From positions 372,001 to 436,000 of the forward strand of contig CAXXFU010000002.1 of the NCBI GenBank assembly GCA_963675235.2: a stretch of 64,000 nt of DNA, given 5' to 3'. Below the pieces are notes generated by a model. It ran no database searches. It worked only from the letters and a program-made list of their open reading frames with translations, and was not told where the DNA came from. Positions within the stretch are counted from its first letter, which is position 1. The number at the start of each line of letters is the position of its first letter. Positions 38,243 to 46,379 of this stretch are shown here, one piece after another. The translations under genes were made by a program, and so were the position numbers. Origin of the DNA: JAHJQZ01 sp963675235. Its GTDB lineage: Bacteria; Pseudomonadota; Alphaproteobacteria; Rhizobiales; Devosiaceae.

Positions 38243-39799
38243 ATGGGCCTGAAAATGGCAACGCCATTCCGACATCCGCACTCTGGCATCTTCTGGTATC
38301 GCCGCCGCGTTCCGGCGGATTTGATCGAGCTTGTCGGAAAGAAGGAAGAAAAAGTCAGTCTGCGAACCCGTGATCCGGGCGAGGCGAAAGCGGCCTATAT
38401 CCGCGTTGCGGGTGAGGTCGAGGCTCGATGGGCCAATTTGAGATCGGGCACCAGACGGTTATCCCATAAGGAGGCGGTCGCCATTGCCGGAGAATTCTAT
38501 CGGAATCTGGTATCGGAAAATGAAGATGACCCAGGCGATCCTGCGCTTATCTTGGGCCGGCTGCTTTCCGATCAGGTAGCCGCCGGTTCGCCTGAGGTTC
38601 GGGTTATCGCTTCCGGCGATCGCGCCATCGCCGATCGGTTGTTGGCTCGGTTGAGGGGGCAAAACCGTCCCGCCGTCGAGGCCTATTTGCGGCGGCGTGG
38701 CGAGATCATCGATGCCGAAAGCTTCGAACGTTTAGTTGCGGCGGTCAACGCTGCGGTCGTCCAGGGGCGCGAGCAAGTTCTGCGATTCGCGAAGGGCGAT
38801 TACCGAGGTGACCCTGAGGCAGATCGTTTCCCCAATCTGGAACCCAAGATCGCCGACCATGACAAGCCTGCTAACTATTACGATCTCAAGGCGATCTACG
38901 AACGGTTCGCCAACGAGGCGAAGCATGCCATGGCGACAAGGAAAAAATGGAGCGCCGCTATCGCGGCGGTTGCGGCCGAAGTGCCGGATATCAGGAACCT
39001 CGACGAGCTCTGGTGTGTGCAATGGAAGGACAGGCTCGTGGCGCGAGGCCTGTCTCCACGATCGATCCAATTCGGGTACCTGGCGGCCTTGAAGTCCACT
39101 TGCGCCTGGGCTGTCAGAAATCAGCGGATTGACCGCAATCCTGTGGCCGGAATTGGCGTAAAAGTTGGTAAGGCCAAGAGAGAACGAGGAAAAGGCTTCA
39201 CTGACGAGGAAGCCAAGTTCGTTCTCGGCCTAACGCTTAGGCCAACAAGTGATCGGTTGTCGAAGGAGCATAAGGCGGCGCGCCGATGGGTCCCGTGGCT
39301 GTGCTGCTATACGGGCGCCCGGGTGGGCGAAATCGCTCAACTGCGGAAGCAGGACATATTCGAGAAAGACGGCGTATGGGTGCTATGGATTACGCCGGAA
39401 GCTGGGACGGTAAAGGACGGAAATTCGAGGTTCGTTCCGGTTCATCCTCACCTTGTCCAGCAGGGCTTTATTAACTTCGTCCGCGCCAGTCGGGTCGGCC
39501 CGCTTTTCTACAGCGAGGCGAGGAAGCGAGGCGGTAGCGTTTTGAACCCTACCTCAAAAAAAGTCGGCGAGAGATTGGCCAGCTGGATTCGCGCAGAAGG
39601 CTTCAACGACACAAGGGTCGCGCCGAATCATGGTTGGAGACACAGATTCAAGACGAAAGCCCGCAAGTATAATCTAGATGCAGGTGCGCGAGATTATTTG
39701 CAGGGCCACGTTCCAGCCACGGAAGGAGAAAAATATGGCGAGTTTGAGCTATCATTTTTACTAGAGGAAATCTCAAAACTGCCGCCAATGGAATTTTAG
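38243..39799 (+). CDS. Tyrosine integrase of the tRNA-Ser island (DUF6538 type)
   Basis: A 518-residue integrase. The N-terminus (MATPFRHPHSGIFWYRRRVP) is the DUF6538 strand that binds arm sites. A SAM-like core-binding region lies at about residues 210-320, then the catalytic domain: Arg in CCYTGARVGEIAQLRKQD, a Lys strand, HGWRHRF with the His-x-x-Arg pair, and Tyr in ATEGEKYGEF. All key residues are present. It catalyses integration and excision at tRNA-Ser. ATG 38243 is preferred; it lies at the second GGTACACA motif, so an arm-bound integrase could repress its own gene. Confidence 0.92.
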   Translation: MGLKMATPFRHPHSGIFWYRRRVPADLIELVGKKEEKVSLRTRDPGEAKAAYIRVAGEVEARWANLRSGTRRLSHKEAVAIAGEFYRNLVSENEDDPGDPALILGRLLSDQVAAGSPEVRVIASGDRAIADRLLARLRGQNRPAVEAYLRRRGEIIDAESFERLVAAVNAAVVQGREQVLRFAKGDYRGDPEADRFPNLEPKIADHDKPANYYDLKAIYERFANEAKHAMATRKKWSAAIAAVAAEVPDIRNLDELWCVQWKDRLVARGLSPRSIQFGYLAALKSTCAWAVRNQRIDRNPVAGIGVKVGKAKRERGKGFTDEEAKFVLGLTLRPTSDRLSKEHKAARRWVPWLCCYTGARVGEIAQLRKQDIFEKDGVWVLWITPEAGTVKDGNSRFVPVHPHLVQQGFINFVRASRVGPLFYSEARKRGGSVLNPTSKKVGERLASWIRAEGFNDTRVAPNHGWRHRFKTKARKYNLDAGARDYLQGHVPATEGEKYGEFELSFLLEEISKLPPMEF

Positions 39800-40214
39800 A
39801 GCAGAAACGAATCTAAGAAATTATTGTTTTAGTGAGCAACATAGGTCGGCCCTGGGCGCGTATTCTATCCGTTCGGACACGCCAGCCGGCTGCCATGGCG
39901 GATAACGAACTGTAGTAAGCAAAACATCCAATTATATGAGATGACGTCGTCGGAACCAAAATTCGTCCATCCCTATCGGAAGTGAAGTGCCGAGACGGAC
40001 GGCAGCGGGCAGACCATGGAGAATTAGTCGATAGTTTCGGGGAAACCAGGACGGGGCATGTCAAGCGGGCCCAGTTATCTCAGTCGAATGCGTCTTTCAA
40101 TTCGGCTGGAGAGTCTTCTGGCTCCAAGGTTCGGATAATCTGTTTACGATCCTGCTTGCCGCGTGTAATCCCGACCGGGACGTTGATTTGTCCGCTCTTT
40201 CTCGGTGATTGCAA
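39800..40214. other. 415-bp gap without a supported gene
   Basis: The sequence is less GC-rich than its surroundings near 39800-39960. On the minus strand at 40080-40213 a protein-like C-terminus (SGQINVPVGITRGKQDRKQI, then TLEPEDSPAELKDAFD) is open, but its upstream part only shadows the helicase gene, so it may be the remnant of a gene cut off when the helicase module arrived. No clear promoter is seen. Confidence 0.3.
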
Positions 40215-42734
40215 ATGGTCGACTTCAAGAAAAAGCTTGGCGGCAAAGTCGTCGAGAAACAGACGGACCCCGTCAAGCTTTATGACACTTTGGATCGAGA
40301 GGCGGACAAAGGTCCCTTGCGTCCGGCCCAGATCGCCGTGCTCAAGAAGTGGTTCGAGATCGACGCGGAACAACGCGACACGATCGTCAAGCTGCATACG
40401 GGTCAGGGCAAGACGCTTATCGGTCTCCTGATGCTGCAATCGCGCCTGAACGCCGGCCATGGACCAGTCGTCTATATTTGTCCGAACAATTTCCTGGTCG
40501 AACAGACATGTGAGCAAGCACGCCAATTCGGGATTCGGACGTGTACTTCGGAAGGCGATCTTCCGGAGGACTTCATCGACGGCCAGTCCATTCTAGTCAC
40601 GTCGGTACAGAAAGTTTTCAATGGCCTGACAAAGTTCGGACTCAACAAGCAGTCTGTACCGGTCGACACAATGTTGATGGACGACGCACATGCTTGTTCG
40701 GACACGATCCGCAACCAATGCCGAATCCACATTCCTCGCGAGGAAGAAACCTACAGTCTTTTGAAGGCGCTGTTTTCTGCTGATCTGGAACAGCAGGGTA
40801 TGGGCACCTACGCCGACATAGAGAACGAGAAACGAGACGCATTCCTGCCAGTACCTTACTGGGCATGGATCCCCCGGGAAGCCGAGGTGGCAGGCATCCT
40901 TTCGAAGAACTCCGACCGCAAGTCGATCAGGTTCGCTTGGCCTCTGCTCAAAAATCTTCTGACCCATTGCCAATGCGTCATTTCAGGGAATGCAGTGGAG
41001 ATCGAACCGTATATCGCGCCGCTCGACGCGTTCGGTTCCTTCGACAAGGCCCAGCATCGCATCTTTATGTCCGCCACCGTCACCGATGACGCCTTCCTCG
41101 TCAAAGGGTTACGGCTTTTGCCCGAAACGATCGCCAAACCGCTGACCTACGACGGGGAGAAGTGGTCGGGAGAAAAGATGGTGTTGTTGCCGTCGCTCAT
41201 CCACGAAGATTTGGACCACGGCCTGATTGTCGCGAAATTCGCCAAGAGCAATGAGAAGCGAGCCTTCGGACGGGTCGCGCTTGTGCCCAGCTTCGAAAAG
41301 GCGAAGCCTTGGGAAAGCGATGGCGCCGAAGTCCCGAAAACAGAGACTATCGGCACCGTGATCGATGCGCTTTCTCGAGGCGATTTCGACAACACTGTCG
41401 TCCTCGTGAACCGCTATGACGGGATCGATCTGCCCGACAAGGCGTGCCGCATCCTCATCTTCGATTCGAAGCCCTACGCTGAGAGCCTTACCGACCTCTA
41501 CGAAGAGCAATGCCGTCCGCACAGCGCCGCGACCCTGATGCGTGCCGTTCGCACAGTGGAGCAAGGCATGGGTAGAAGCGTGCGCGGTGAGAAGGACTAC
41601 TCGGTCATCGTCGTCATCGGTTCGGACCTCGTCCGACTGCTTCGGGACAAGTCTTCACGTCGATTCCTGTCGTCGCAAATGGCCACGCAGATCGAGATCG
41701 GCTTGGAGATCACCGATATGGCCAAACAGGATATCGAGGACGGCATGGAGCCTTGGCGAGCCTTTGTCGATCTCGCCAACAAGTGTCTCAAGCGCGACGA
41801 CGACTGGAAGGCGTTCTATGCCGAGCAAATGGAGAAGGTCTCCGTAGCTGGCTCCGATCAAACAGCATTGAAGCTCTACAAATCTGAGTTGGACGCCGAA
41901 TTGGCACATATGAGGGGCGACTATGCCGGGGCCGTCAAGATGGTTCAGGCCATCGTCGACACGGGGGCCCTAGACGACGACGAGAAGGGTTGGCATCTGC
42001 AAACCCAAGCTCGTTACAACTTCCTGTCCAATCGCGCCGAAGCGGATGTTTTGCAGATCGCGGCACACAAGCGCAACCGACTCCTACTTAAGCCCGCATC
42101 GGGTGTCACTGTCACCAAACTCACCGTGGTGAGCCAAGGCCGAGCTGAGCGCGTTAAGAAGTGGATCGGAAACCACAACGAATACGCAGACCTCAATGTC
42201 AGCGTCACCGAAATGCTGGGCAGATTGGTTTTCGGAACGAAGGCAGACAAGTTTGAGGCCGCGCTTAACGAGTTGAGCTTCGCCCTCGGTTTCGTTGGAG
42301 AACGGCCGGACGCCGAGTGGAAGGAAGGCCCGGACAACCTCTGGGCGTTGGATGACAGCCAGTACATATTATTCGAGTGCAAGAGCGAAGTCGCCGTGAC
42401 CCGCGCCGAGATAAATAAGCGGGAAGCCGAGCAGATGAACCGGTCGAGCGCCTGGTTCGCCAAGCACTACAAGGAAATGAAGGTCAAGCGTCTCATCGTC
42501 CATCCGGCCGGAAAGATTGAAAGCGCTGCGGCGTTAACCCATAACGTGGAAGGCGTCCGCGAGTCCGACCTCAAGAACCTGGTCCAAGCTACCCGCGAGT
42601 TCTTCAAGTCGTTCGAAAACCAGAACCTTGACGACCTAACCGCGACCCACATCCAAAAGGTCCTCGACGCCCACAGACTATCTGTTCCCGACCTTCTCTC
42701 GCGCTACTCCCGTAAGCTCAAAGACATGAAATGA
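40215..42734 (+). CDS. SF2 DEAD/DEAH-type helicase fused to a C-terminal PD-(D/E)XK nuclease-like domain
   Basis: An 839-residue protein. Helicase motifs: Q-like RPAQIAVLKKW, Walker A LHTGQGKTLIGLL near residue 63, DEAD-box as LMDDAHACSD near 155, motif III FMSATVTDD near 285, motif VI EQGMGRSVRGE near 455. A helical middle follows. At residues about 675-770, FEAALNELSFALGFVGERPD, GPDNLWALDD and ILFECKSEVAVTRAEINKRE give the D and E-C-K pattern of an Mrr-type PD-(D/E)XK fold. It probably unwinds and cuts nucleic acid as a single-protein defence effector. It lies next to the integrase. Confidence 0.78.
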   Translation: MVDFKKKLGGKVVEKQTDPVKLYDTLDREADKGPLRPAQIAVLKKWFEIDAEQRDTIVKLHTGQGKTLIGLLMLQSRLNAGHGPVVYICPNNFLVEQTCEQARQFGIRTCTSEGDLPEDFIDGQSILVTSVQKVFNGLTKFGLNKQSVPVDTMLMDDAHACSDTIRNQCRIHIPREEETYSLLKALFSADLEQQGMGTYADIENEKRDAFLPVPYWAWIPREAEVAGILSKNSDRKSIRFAWPLLKNLLTHCQCVISGNAVEIEPYIAPLDAFGSFDKAQHRIFMSATVTDDAFLVKGLRLLPETIAKPLTYDGEKWSGEKMVLLPSLIHEDLDHGLIVAKFAKSNEKRAFGRVALVPSFEKAKPWESDGAEVPKTETIGTVIDALSRGDFDNTVVLVNRYDGIDLPDKACRILIFDSKPYAESLTDLYEEQCRPHSAATLMRAVRTVEQGMGRSVRGEKDYSVIVVIGSDLVRLLRDKSSRRFLSSQMATQIEIGLEITDMAKQDIEDGMEPWRAFVDLANKCLKRDDDWKAFYAEQMEKVSVAGSDQTALKLYKSELDAELAHMRGDYAGAVKMVQAIVDTGALDDDEKGWHLQTQARYNFLSNRAEADVLQIAAHKRNRLLLKPASGVTVTKLTVVSQGRAERVKKWIGNHNEYADLNVSVTEMLGRLVFGTKADKFEAALNELSFALGFVGERPDAEWKEGPDNLWALDDSQYILFECKSEVAVTRAEINKREAEQMNRSSAWFAKHYKEMKVKRLIVHPAGKIESAAALTHNVEGVRESDLKNLVQATREFFKSFENQNLDDLTATHIQKVLDAHRLSVPDLLSRYSRKLKDMK

Positions 42735-42886
42735 CGCCAGACGGTGTGATCCGTGCACGGGTTTCGGCCAAGCTGAAAATTGAAGTGTTCACTTTGCCTC
42801 GGGTGGTCGATTTTAGTAGTATTTATATGTACCCTCCAAATGTTCATTTAAAAATTTGTATGCCATTCGAATAGCATGCATTGTAA

Positions 42887-43486
42887 TCAGTATTCTAAAA
42901 TCTTCTTTTCCCTCAATTCTCGCTGTTTCTCTGTTTCAAATCTCTTATTCTGAGATATTCTTGAATTTATACTATCCATATTCTTCATAAAATTATGAAG
43001 AATAATATTGCTAACCGTCTCGTAATTAGTTTCCTCTCTCGTATTGATTTTGTTCATCAAGCTATTTGACATGGAGGCGCTGCCGCTTCCGATAGAAATT
43101 ACTGGCATAGCCCGTTCAGCAATTCGTTCTAACAGAGATAAGTAAACTATATTGTCTAGTTCATTTTCTATTTTATTTTTTTGGTATATGTCTTCCATTT
43201 TTATAACTATTATCGACCCGACTTCGCCATTTTTCGACAAATCTTGAAGAATAGGTCTGTTTTCCAAATCGGACTCGAAATAAATATCCTCAAACCATTG
43301 GCCATTTTCGGATATAATTCTTCCGGATCTATAGAATGCGCCCAAATCTGTTGGCTTCAGCAGGGCCATTACATCTTTAAACTTATTCATTTCAGCTAGC
43401 GACTTCTTGTTCCAAGCAGTGTTTTTACTGCCATGCGGGACGCCTTTGTGGGGGATATACCCGCGAAACGGCAGAACCAGACCCAT
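42887..43486 (-). CDS. Low-GC orphan protein of unknown function
   Basis: A 199-residue protein in markedly AT-rich DNA, so probably acquired recently from another source. GGAGAG lies 4-9 bases before ATG 43486, fixing the start. It begins GLVLPFRGYIPHKGVPHGSK and contains MNKFKDVMALLKPTDLGAFY, SIIVIKMEDIYQKNKIENEL and a long charged C-terminal helix (NKRFETEKQRELREKKILEY). No TM segment or known catalytic motif. It is antiparallel to the helicase-nuclease gene and might be an associated module or a separate insertion. Confidence 0.65.
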   Translation of the reverse strand: MGLVLPFRGYIPHKGVPHGSKNTAWNKKSLAEMNKFKDVMALLKPTDLGAFYRSGRIISENGQWFEDIYFESDLENRPILQDLSKNGEVGSIIVIKMEDIYQKNKIENELDNIVYLSLLERIAERAMPVISIGSGSASMSNSLMNKINTREETNYETVSNIILHNFMKNMDSINSRISQNKRFETEKQRELREKKILEY

Positions 43487-43622
43487 CACACTCTCCATTA
43501 ACCAAAAACTTTCCGACCTGGGTCGCGTAGCTACCCCAGCGCGTATCGAGTTCAATGTCCGAAGACTTCGAGTGGCGTCCGCGGTTGGCCGTCAACGTAG
43601 TCCCGCGACATGGAGAACTAGT

Positions 43623-43931
43623 ATGCGCAAGATCATTAAAGGAAAGGTGTTCGACACCACCACGGCCGAATACATGTGCGGTCTCACTTGCACCGCCTTT
43701 GGTGGCGACTTCGAATGGCATGATACCGATCTTTACCGCACGGCCAAGGGACAGTGGTTCATGGCTGGGGAAGGCAACGGTGCTTCTATGTGGGGCCGTG
43801 AGGGCCTCGGCGGCGGGCGTATTCCAGGCAAGGGCATCCGCCTGCTTTCCGACGATGAAGCACTTCGTGTTCTTGAGTCCGAAGATATGGACGATCTGAT
43901 CGAAGAATTCTTCGACGTCAGCGAAGGCTAG
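43623..43931 (+). CDS. Small MRKIIKGKVFDT-type protein of mobile elements
   Basis: A 102-residue acidic protein starting MRKIIKGKVFDTTTAEYMCG, with GDFEWHDTDLYRTAKGQWFM and an acidic end (ESEDMDDLIEEFFDVSEG). This beta-rich opening recurs in small proteins on bacterial plasmids and islands, but its function is not known. GGAGA precedes the ATG. It starts the plus-strand mobilisation-like block. Confidence 0.65.
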   Translation: MRKIIKGKVFDTTTAEYMCGLTCTAFGGDFEWHDTDLYRTAKGQWFMAGEGNGASMWGREGLGGGRIPGKGIRLLSDDEALRVLESEDMDDLIEEFFDVSEG

Positions 43932-44057
43932 TCGGTCTTCAACACGCGGCGGCTTTGCCCGCGCGACCAAATAAACTTCTCAACTGATTTGGGCGGCTCC
44001 GGCGGTGGTCACTGACCACTGCCAGGTTCACACATCCAAAAAACGAGGAACTTGAAA

Positions 44058-44531
44058 ATGAACAACGGTATCAACGTCGTAGTAAACGCTGTGATGGCTC
44101 TGGCCACGGTGGCAATCATGGCAGTCTTTCTGATTGGATTGCCCGAGTTGGTTTATGTGACCGACAGCAATAGCGTTTGGTCGGGCGAGTTCCCAATCCG
44201 ACTTCTGCCGATCTGGCTCCATTTCGATGCGCCCGATCCGATCCTTTGTTTCGAGGGGGCGGCTGATGCGGCTTGCCTGCACGAAGAACTGATGGACGGG
44301 ACGCTACTCAACAAACTTACCGCCGATAGCGGCGCCATTTTGGTCCGCAACTTCGCCGTGCTGCTGGGGTGTGCGCTCGCCTATGTCTCCTTTCGAATTG
44401 CTAGCATCTTCCGTAGTTGGCGTTCTTTTTGGAATGAAGTGGCCGAGACCTTGTTGTGGTGGGTGCCTACTATTCATGTGCTTTGGCTGTGTTGGGCGCT
44501 CGCCGCTGCATACGCCCTGAGCCTTTTCTGA
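44058..44531 (+). CDS. Membrane protein, unrecognised
   Basis: A 157-residue protein with three hydrophobic segments: NVVVNAVMALATVAIMAVFL, AVLLGCALAYVSFRIASIF and LLWWVPTIHVLWLCWALAAA. Between the first two lies a 60-residue extracytoplasmic loop with two or three Cys (DPILCFEGAADAACLHEELM). GAGGAA precedes the ATG. It may belong to the transfer apparatus or surface exclusion of the element. Confidence 0.6.
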   Translation: MNNGINVVVNAVMALATVAIMAVFLIGLPELVYVTDSNSVWSGEFPIRLLPIWLHFDAPDPILCFEGAADAACLHEELMDGTLLNKLTADSGAILVRNFAVLLGCALAYVSFRIASIFRSWRSFWNEVAETLLWWVPTIHVLWLCWALAAAYALSLF

Positions 44532-44589
44532 AATCCCGCAATTTCCAGAAATTCGAAAAATCGAAATATCGAAAACGGCGAGGTGTGTG

Positions 44590-45459
44590 ATGGCCTATGA
44601 TCGTTCCGACATCGGCAAGCGTATCGAGCAGATTGAACAGGAACTTATGGTTGACGGCAACGAGCCATCGGTCGGCGATGTTGTTGATGCCGTTGCCGAG
44701 GCGGGCATTTGCGGACGCGGCGTTGCTCAGCAAGTTCTGGCCGAGTTGCGCAAAAGCCGCAAGGCGAATGCGGCCAACGCACCGACGGTATCCGACAATG
44801 ATGAGTTCCCCGAATCCGTCGACAAGCTGGTTGGCCAATTCGACGAGATTCATCTGGTGATCGACAAGGTCAAGCACGCGGTTGGGTTGAGGGCTGCGGC
44901 CAATATCGAGGAAATTAACGCTACGTTCAGCGCCATCATTGCCGACCAAGGCCTGGCTCACCAGCGCGCCGAAGAACAAGCGCGCGGTCGTATCGAAATG
45001 CTGGAGACATCCCTGGCTCAGTCCCAAACCGCCGAGGCGGAGACTCGAGCCAGACTGCAGAAGTCCGAAATCGAACGTGCAGATCTCTTTGCTCGAACGG
45101 TGGAAGCGGAAGAAGCACTTGCCGCGATTCGAACGCGCGTAACGCTCCTAGAGACAGAGCGCGACCAATGCAAAGACTCCGCCGAACTGTTGCGCGCCGA
45201 TCTTGATGCTCACCGACGTGATCTCGCCGCCGCTCGCCAAGCAGAGACTGCATTGCGTGATGAACTACGCATGGCGGCGGACGATCGAATTGACCGTGTT
45301 GAGTACGCAACGCTCAAGTCGCAGGCTGATGCGCAAGGTGCGGCGTTGGCCGACGAAAAAGCGCGGAACGCTGAGTTGCATAAGCAGCTTCTTCGCATCA
45401 TGAGCACGATCGTGCATCCAATGGTTGACAGCACTTCGGCATCCGACCCGCCGAGCTAA
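44590..45459 (+). CDS. KfrA-like DNA-binding coiled-coil protein
   Basis: A 289-residue protein. The first 70 residues have the KfrA layout: KRIEQIEQELMVDGNEPSVG, then VVDAVAEAGICGRGVAQQVL and a K/R-rich linker. From about residue 120 to 270 a continuous heptad coiled coil runs (AEEQARGRIEMLETSLAQSQ, ARLQKSEIERADLFARTVEA). KfrA proteins are plasmid regulators and partition helpers that bind their own promoter. GTG 44587 or ATG 44590 could start it, with AGG just upstream. Confidence 0.72.
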   Translation: MAYDRSDIGKRIEQIEQELMVDGNEPSVGDVVDAVAEAGICGRGVAQQVLAELRKSRKANAANAPTVSDNDEFPESVDKLVGQFDEIHLVIDKVKHAVGLRAAANIEEINATFSAIIADQGLAHQRAEEQARGRIEMLETSLAQSQTAEAETRARLQKSEIERADLFARTVEAEEALAAIRTRVTLLETERDQCKDSAELLRADLDAHRRDLAAARQAETALRDELRMAADDRIDRVEYATLKSQADAQGAALADEKARNAELHKQLLRIMSTIVHPMVDSTSASDPPS

Positions 45460-45572
45460 CCCCACTGAGTATCAGGGCTGAATTTTCCTGCCTGCCCACT
45501 GAAGTGCCCACCAAGGGTGAGCACCATGCGCCGCCGCGCGCCCGGTAAATGCTGACCTGCCGCCTCCGCGCA

Positions 45573-45618
45573 GGTCCTGACCTCACGCAACCAAGGACAG
45601 TTGTGTGAGGTCAGGACC
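45573..45618. other. Large hairpin: 19-bp arms, 8-nt loop (oriT-like or regulatory)
   Basis: GGTCCTGACCTCACGCAAC (45573-45591) and GTTGTGTGAGGTCAGGACC (45600-45618) are inverted repeats matching in 18 of 19 positions; the one mismatch is a G-T pair in RNA. The loop is CAAGGACA. There is no T-run, so it is not an intrinsic terminator. It lies in the 264-bp gap between the KfrA-like and replication-relaxation genes, the kind of place where a transfer or replication origin would sit. Confidence 0.65.
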
Positions 45619-45723
45619 AGAGCTCCGGCAGCAAAAAACGAATGGCGGCGGCGACGGACAATCAGATGCGGATTGGGAGTGGGCAGGCGGATGGAAAGCA
45701 GGAAGAGGAAGGGAAGGCGGAAG

Positions 45724-46362
45724 GTGACAGTGAAGATGACAGAGAGAGACCAAAAGCTCCTGAGGCGGGTCAATGCGTACGGGTTCATGTCTGTCGAGCA
45801 GATTTCGGACCTCTGGGCCGTAGACTTCTCGACCGCATCTCGGCGGGTAAGAAAACTGATCGAGGCCAAACTATTGAGGCGCCTAGAGATCAGCGCTTTG
45901 TCGGCAAGGCCCCTGGTCGTGACAAAGACAGGATGCACCGTGGTCGGCGACTTGGTCCCGCCCATCACGGGCATTCGTATCGCCACCTACCTCCACGACG
46001 CCCTCGTCGTCGACCTCGCTTTGGCACTGGAAAAGAGATTTGGCGCCACATTTGAGACCGAGCGCCAACTGAAGGTCCAGCCCGGGCAGGCGCCTGGCCA
46101 CCTCCCAGATGGTGTCCTTCATATACCCGATGGTCGGCGCATCGGTATCGAACTCGAATTGACCCAGAAGGCTCAGCGCCGCTTGGCGGCGATTATGGAT
46201 TCCCATGCCGCCAATCTAGCCCTCGATTTGGTCTGGTACGTCGTTATTGACGAAGCCATGCGGTCGTTTCTCACCCGTGCCGCCGCCGACCATCCCCACA
46301 TCAAGATCGTGAAATGGACGCCACCAGCCGGCCGATCAAGGCCGTCCATCGCGCGCACCTGA
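45724..46362 (+). CDS. Replication-relaxation family protein (winged-helix)
   Basis: A 212-residue protein. Residues about 8-55 form a winged helix (RRVNAYGFMSVEQISDLW, DFSTASRRVRKLIEAKLLRR). Residues about 90-190 follow the replication-relaxation (PF13814-type) core: HDALVVDLALALEKRFGATF, LPDGVLHIPDGRRIGIELEL, which carries D-G and E-x-E as in a nuclease-like fold, and LDLVWYVVIDEAM. Such genes sit with TraD/VirD4 ATPases on mobile elements, as here. GTG 45724 behind GGAAGGCGGAAG is chosen; ATG 45736 and 45691 are alternatives. Confidence 0.72.
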   Translation: MTVKMTERDQKLLRRVNAYGFMSVEQISDLWAVDFSTASRRVRKLIEAKLLRRLEISALSARPLVVTKTGCTVVGDLVPPITGIRIATYLHDALVVDLALALEKRFGATFETERQLKVQPGQAPGHLPDGVLHIPDGRRIGIELELTQKAQRRLAAIMDSHAANLALDLVWYVVIDEAMRSFLTRAAADHPHIKIVKWTPPAGRSRPSIART

Positions 46363-46379
46363 AACAAAGGAAAGCAGTC

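Noticed and set aside
40080..40526. Minus-strand frame upstream of and into the helicase gene
   Set aside because: Most of it is antisense to the helicase start. Only the last 45 codons look protein-like; noted as a possible remnant but not called a gene.
45870..46206. Minus-strand frame opposite the replication-relaxation gene
   Set aside because: Shadow of the supported plus-strand gene, which has a winged helix and family core in the correct order.
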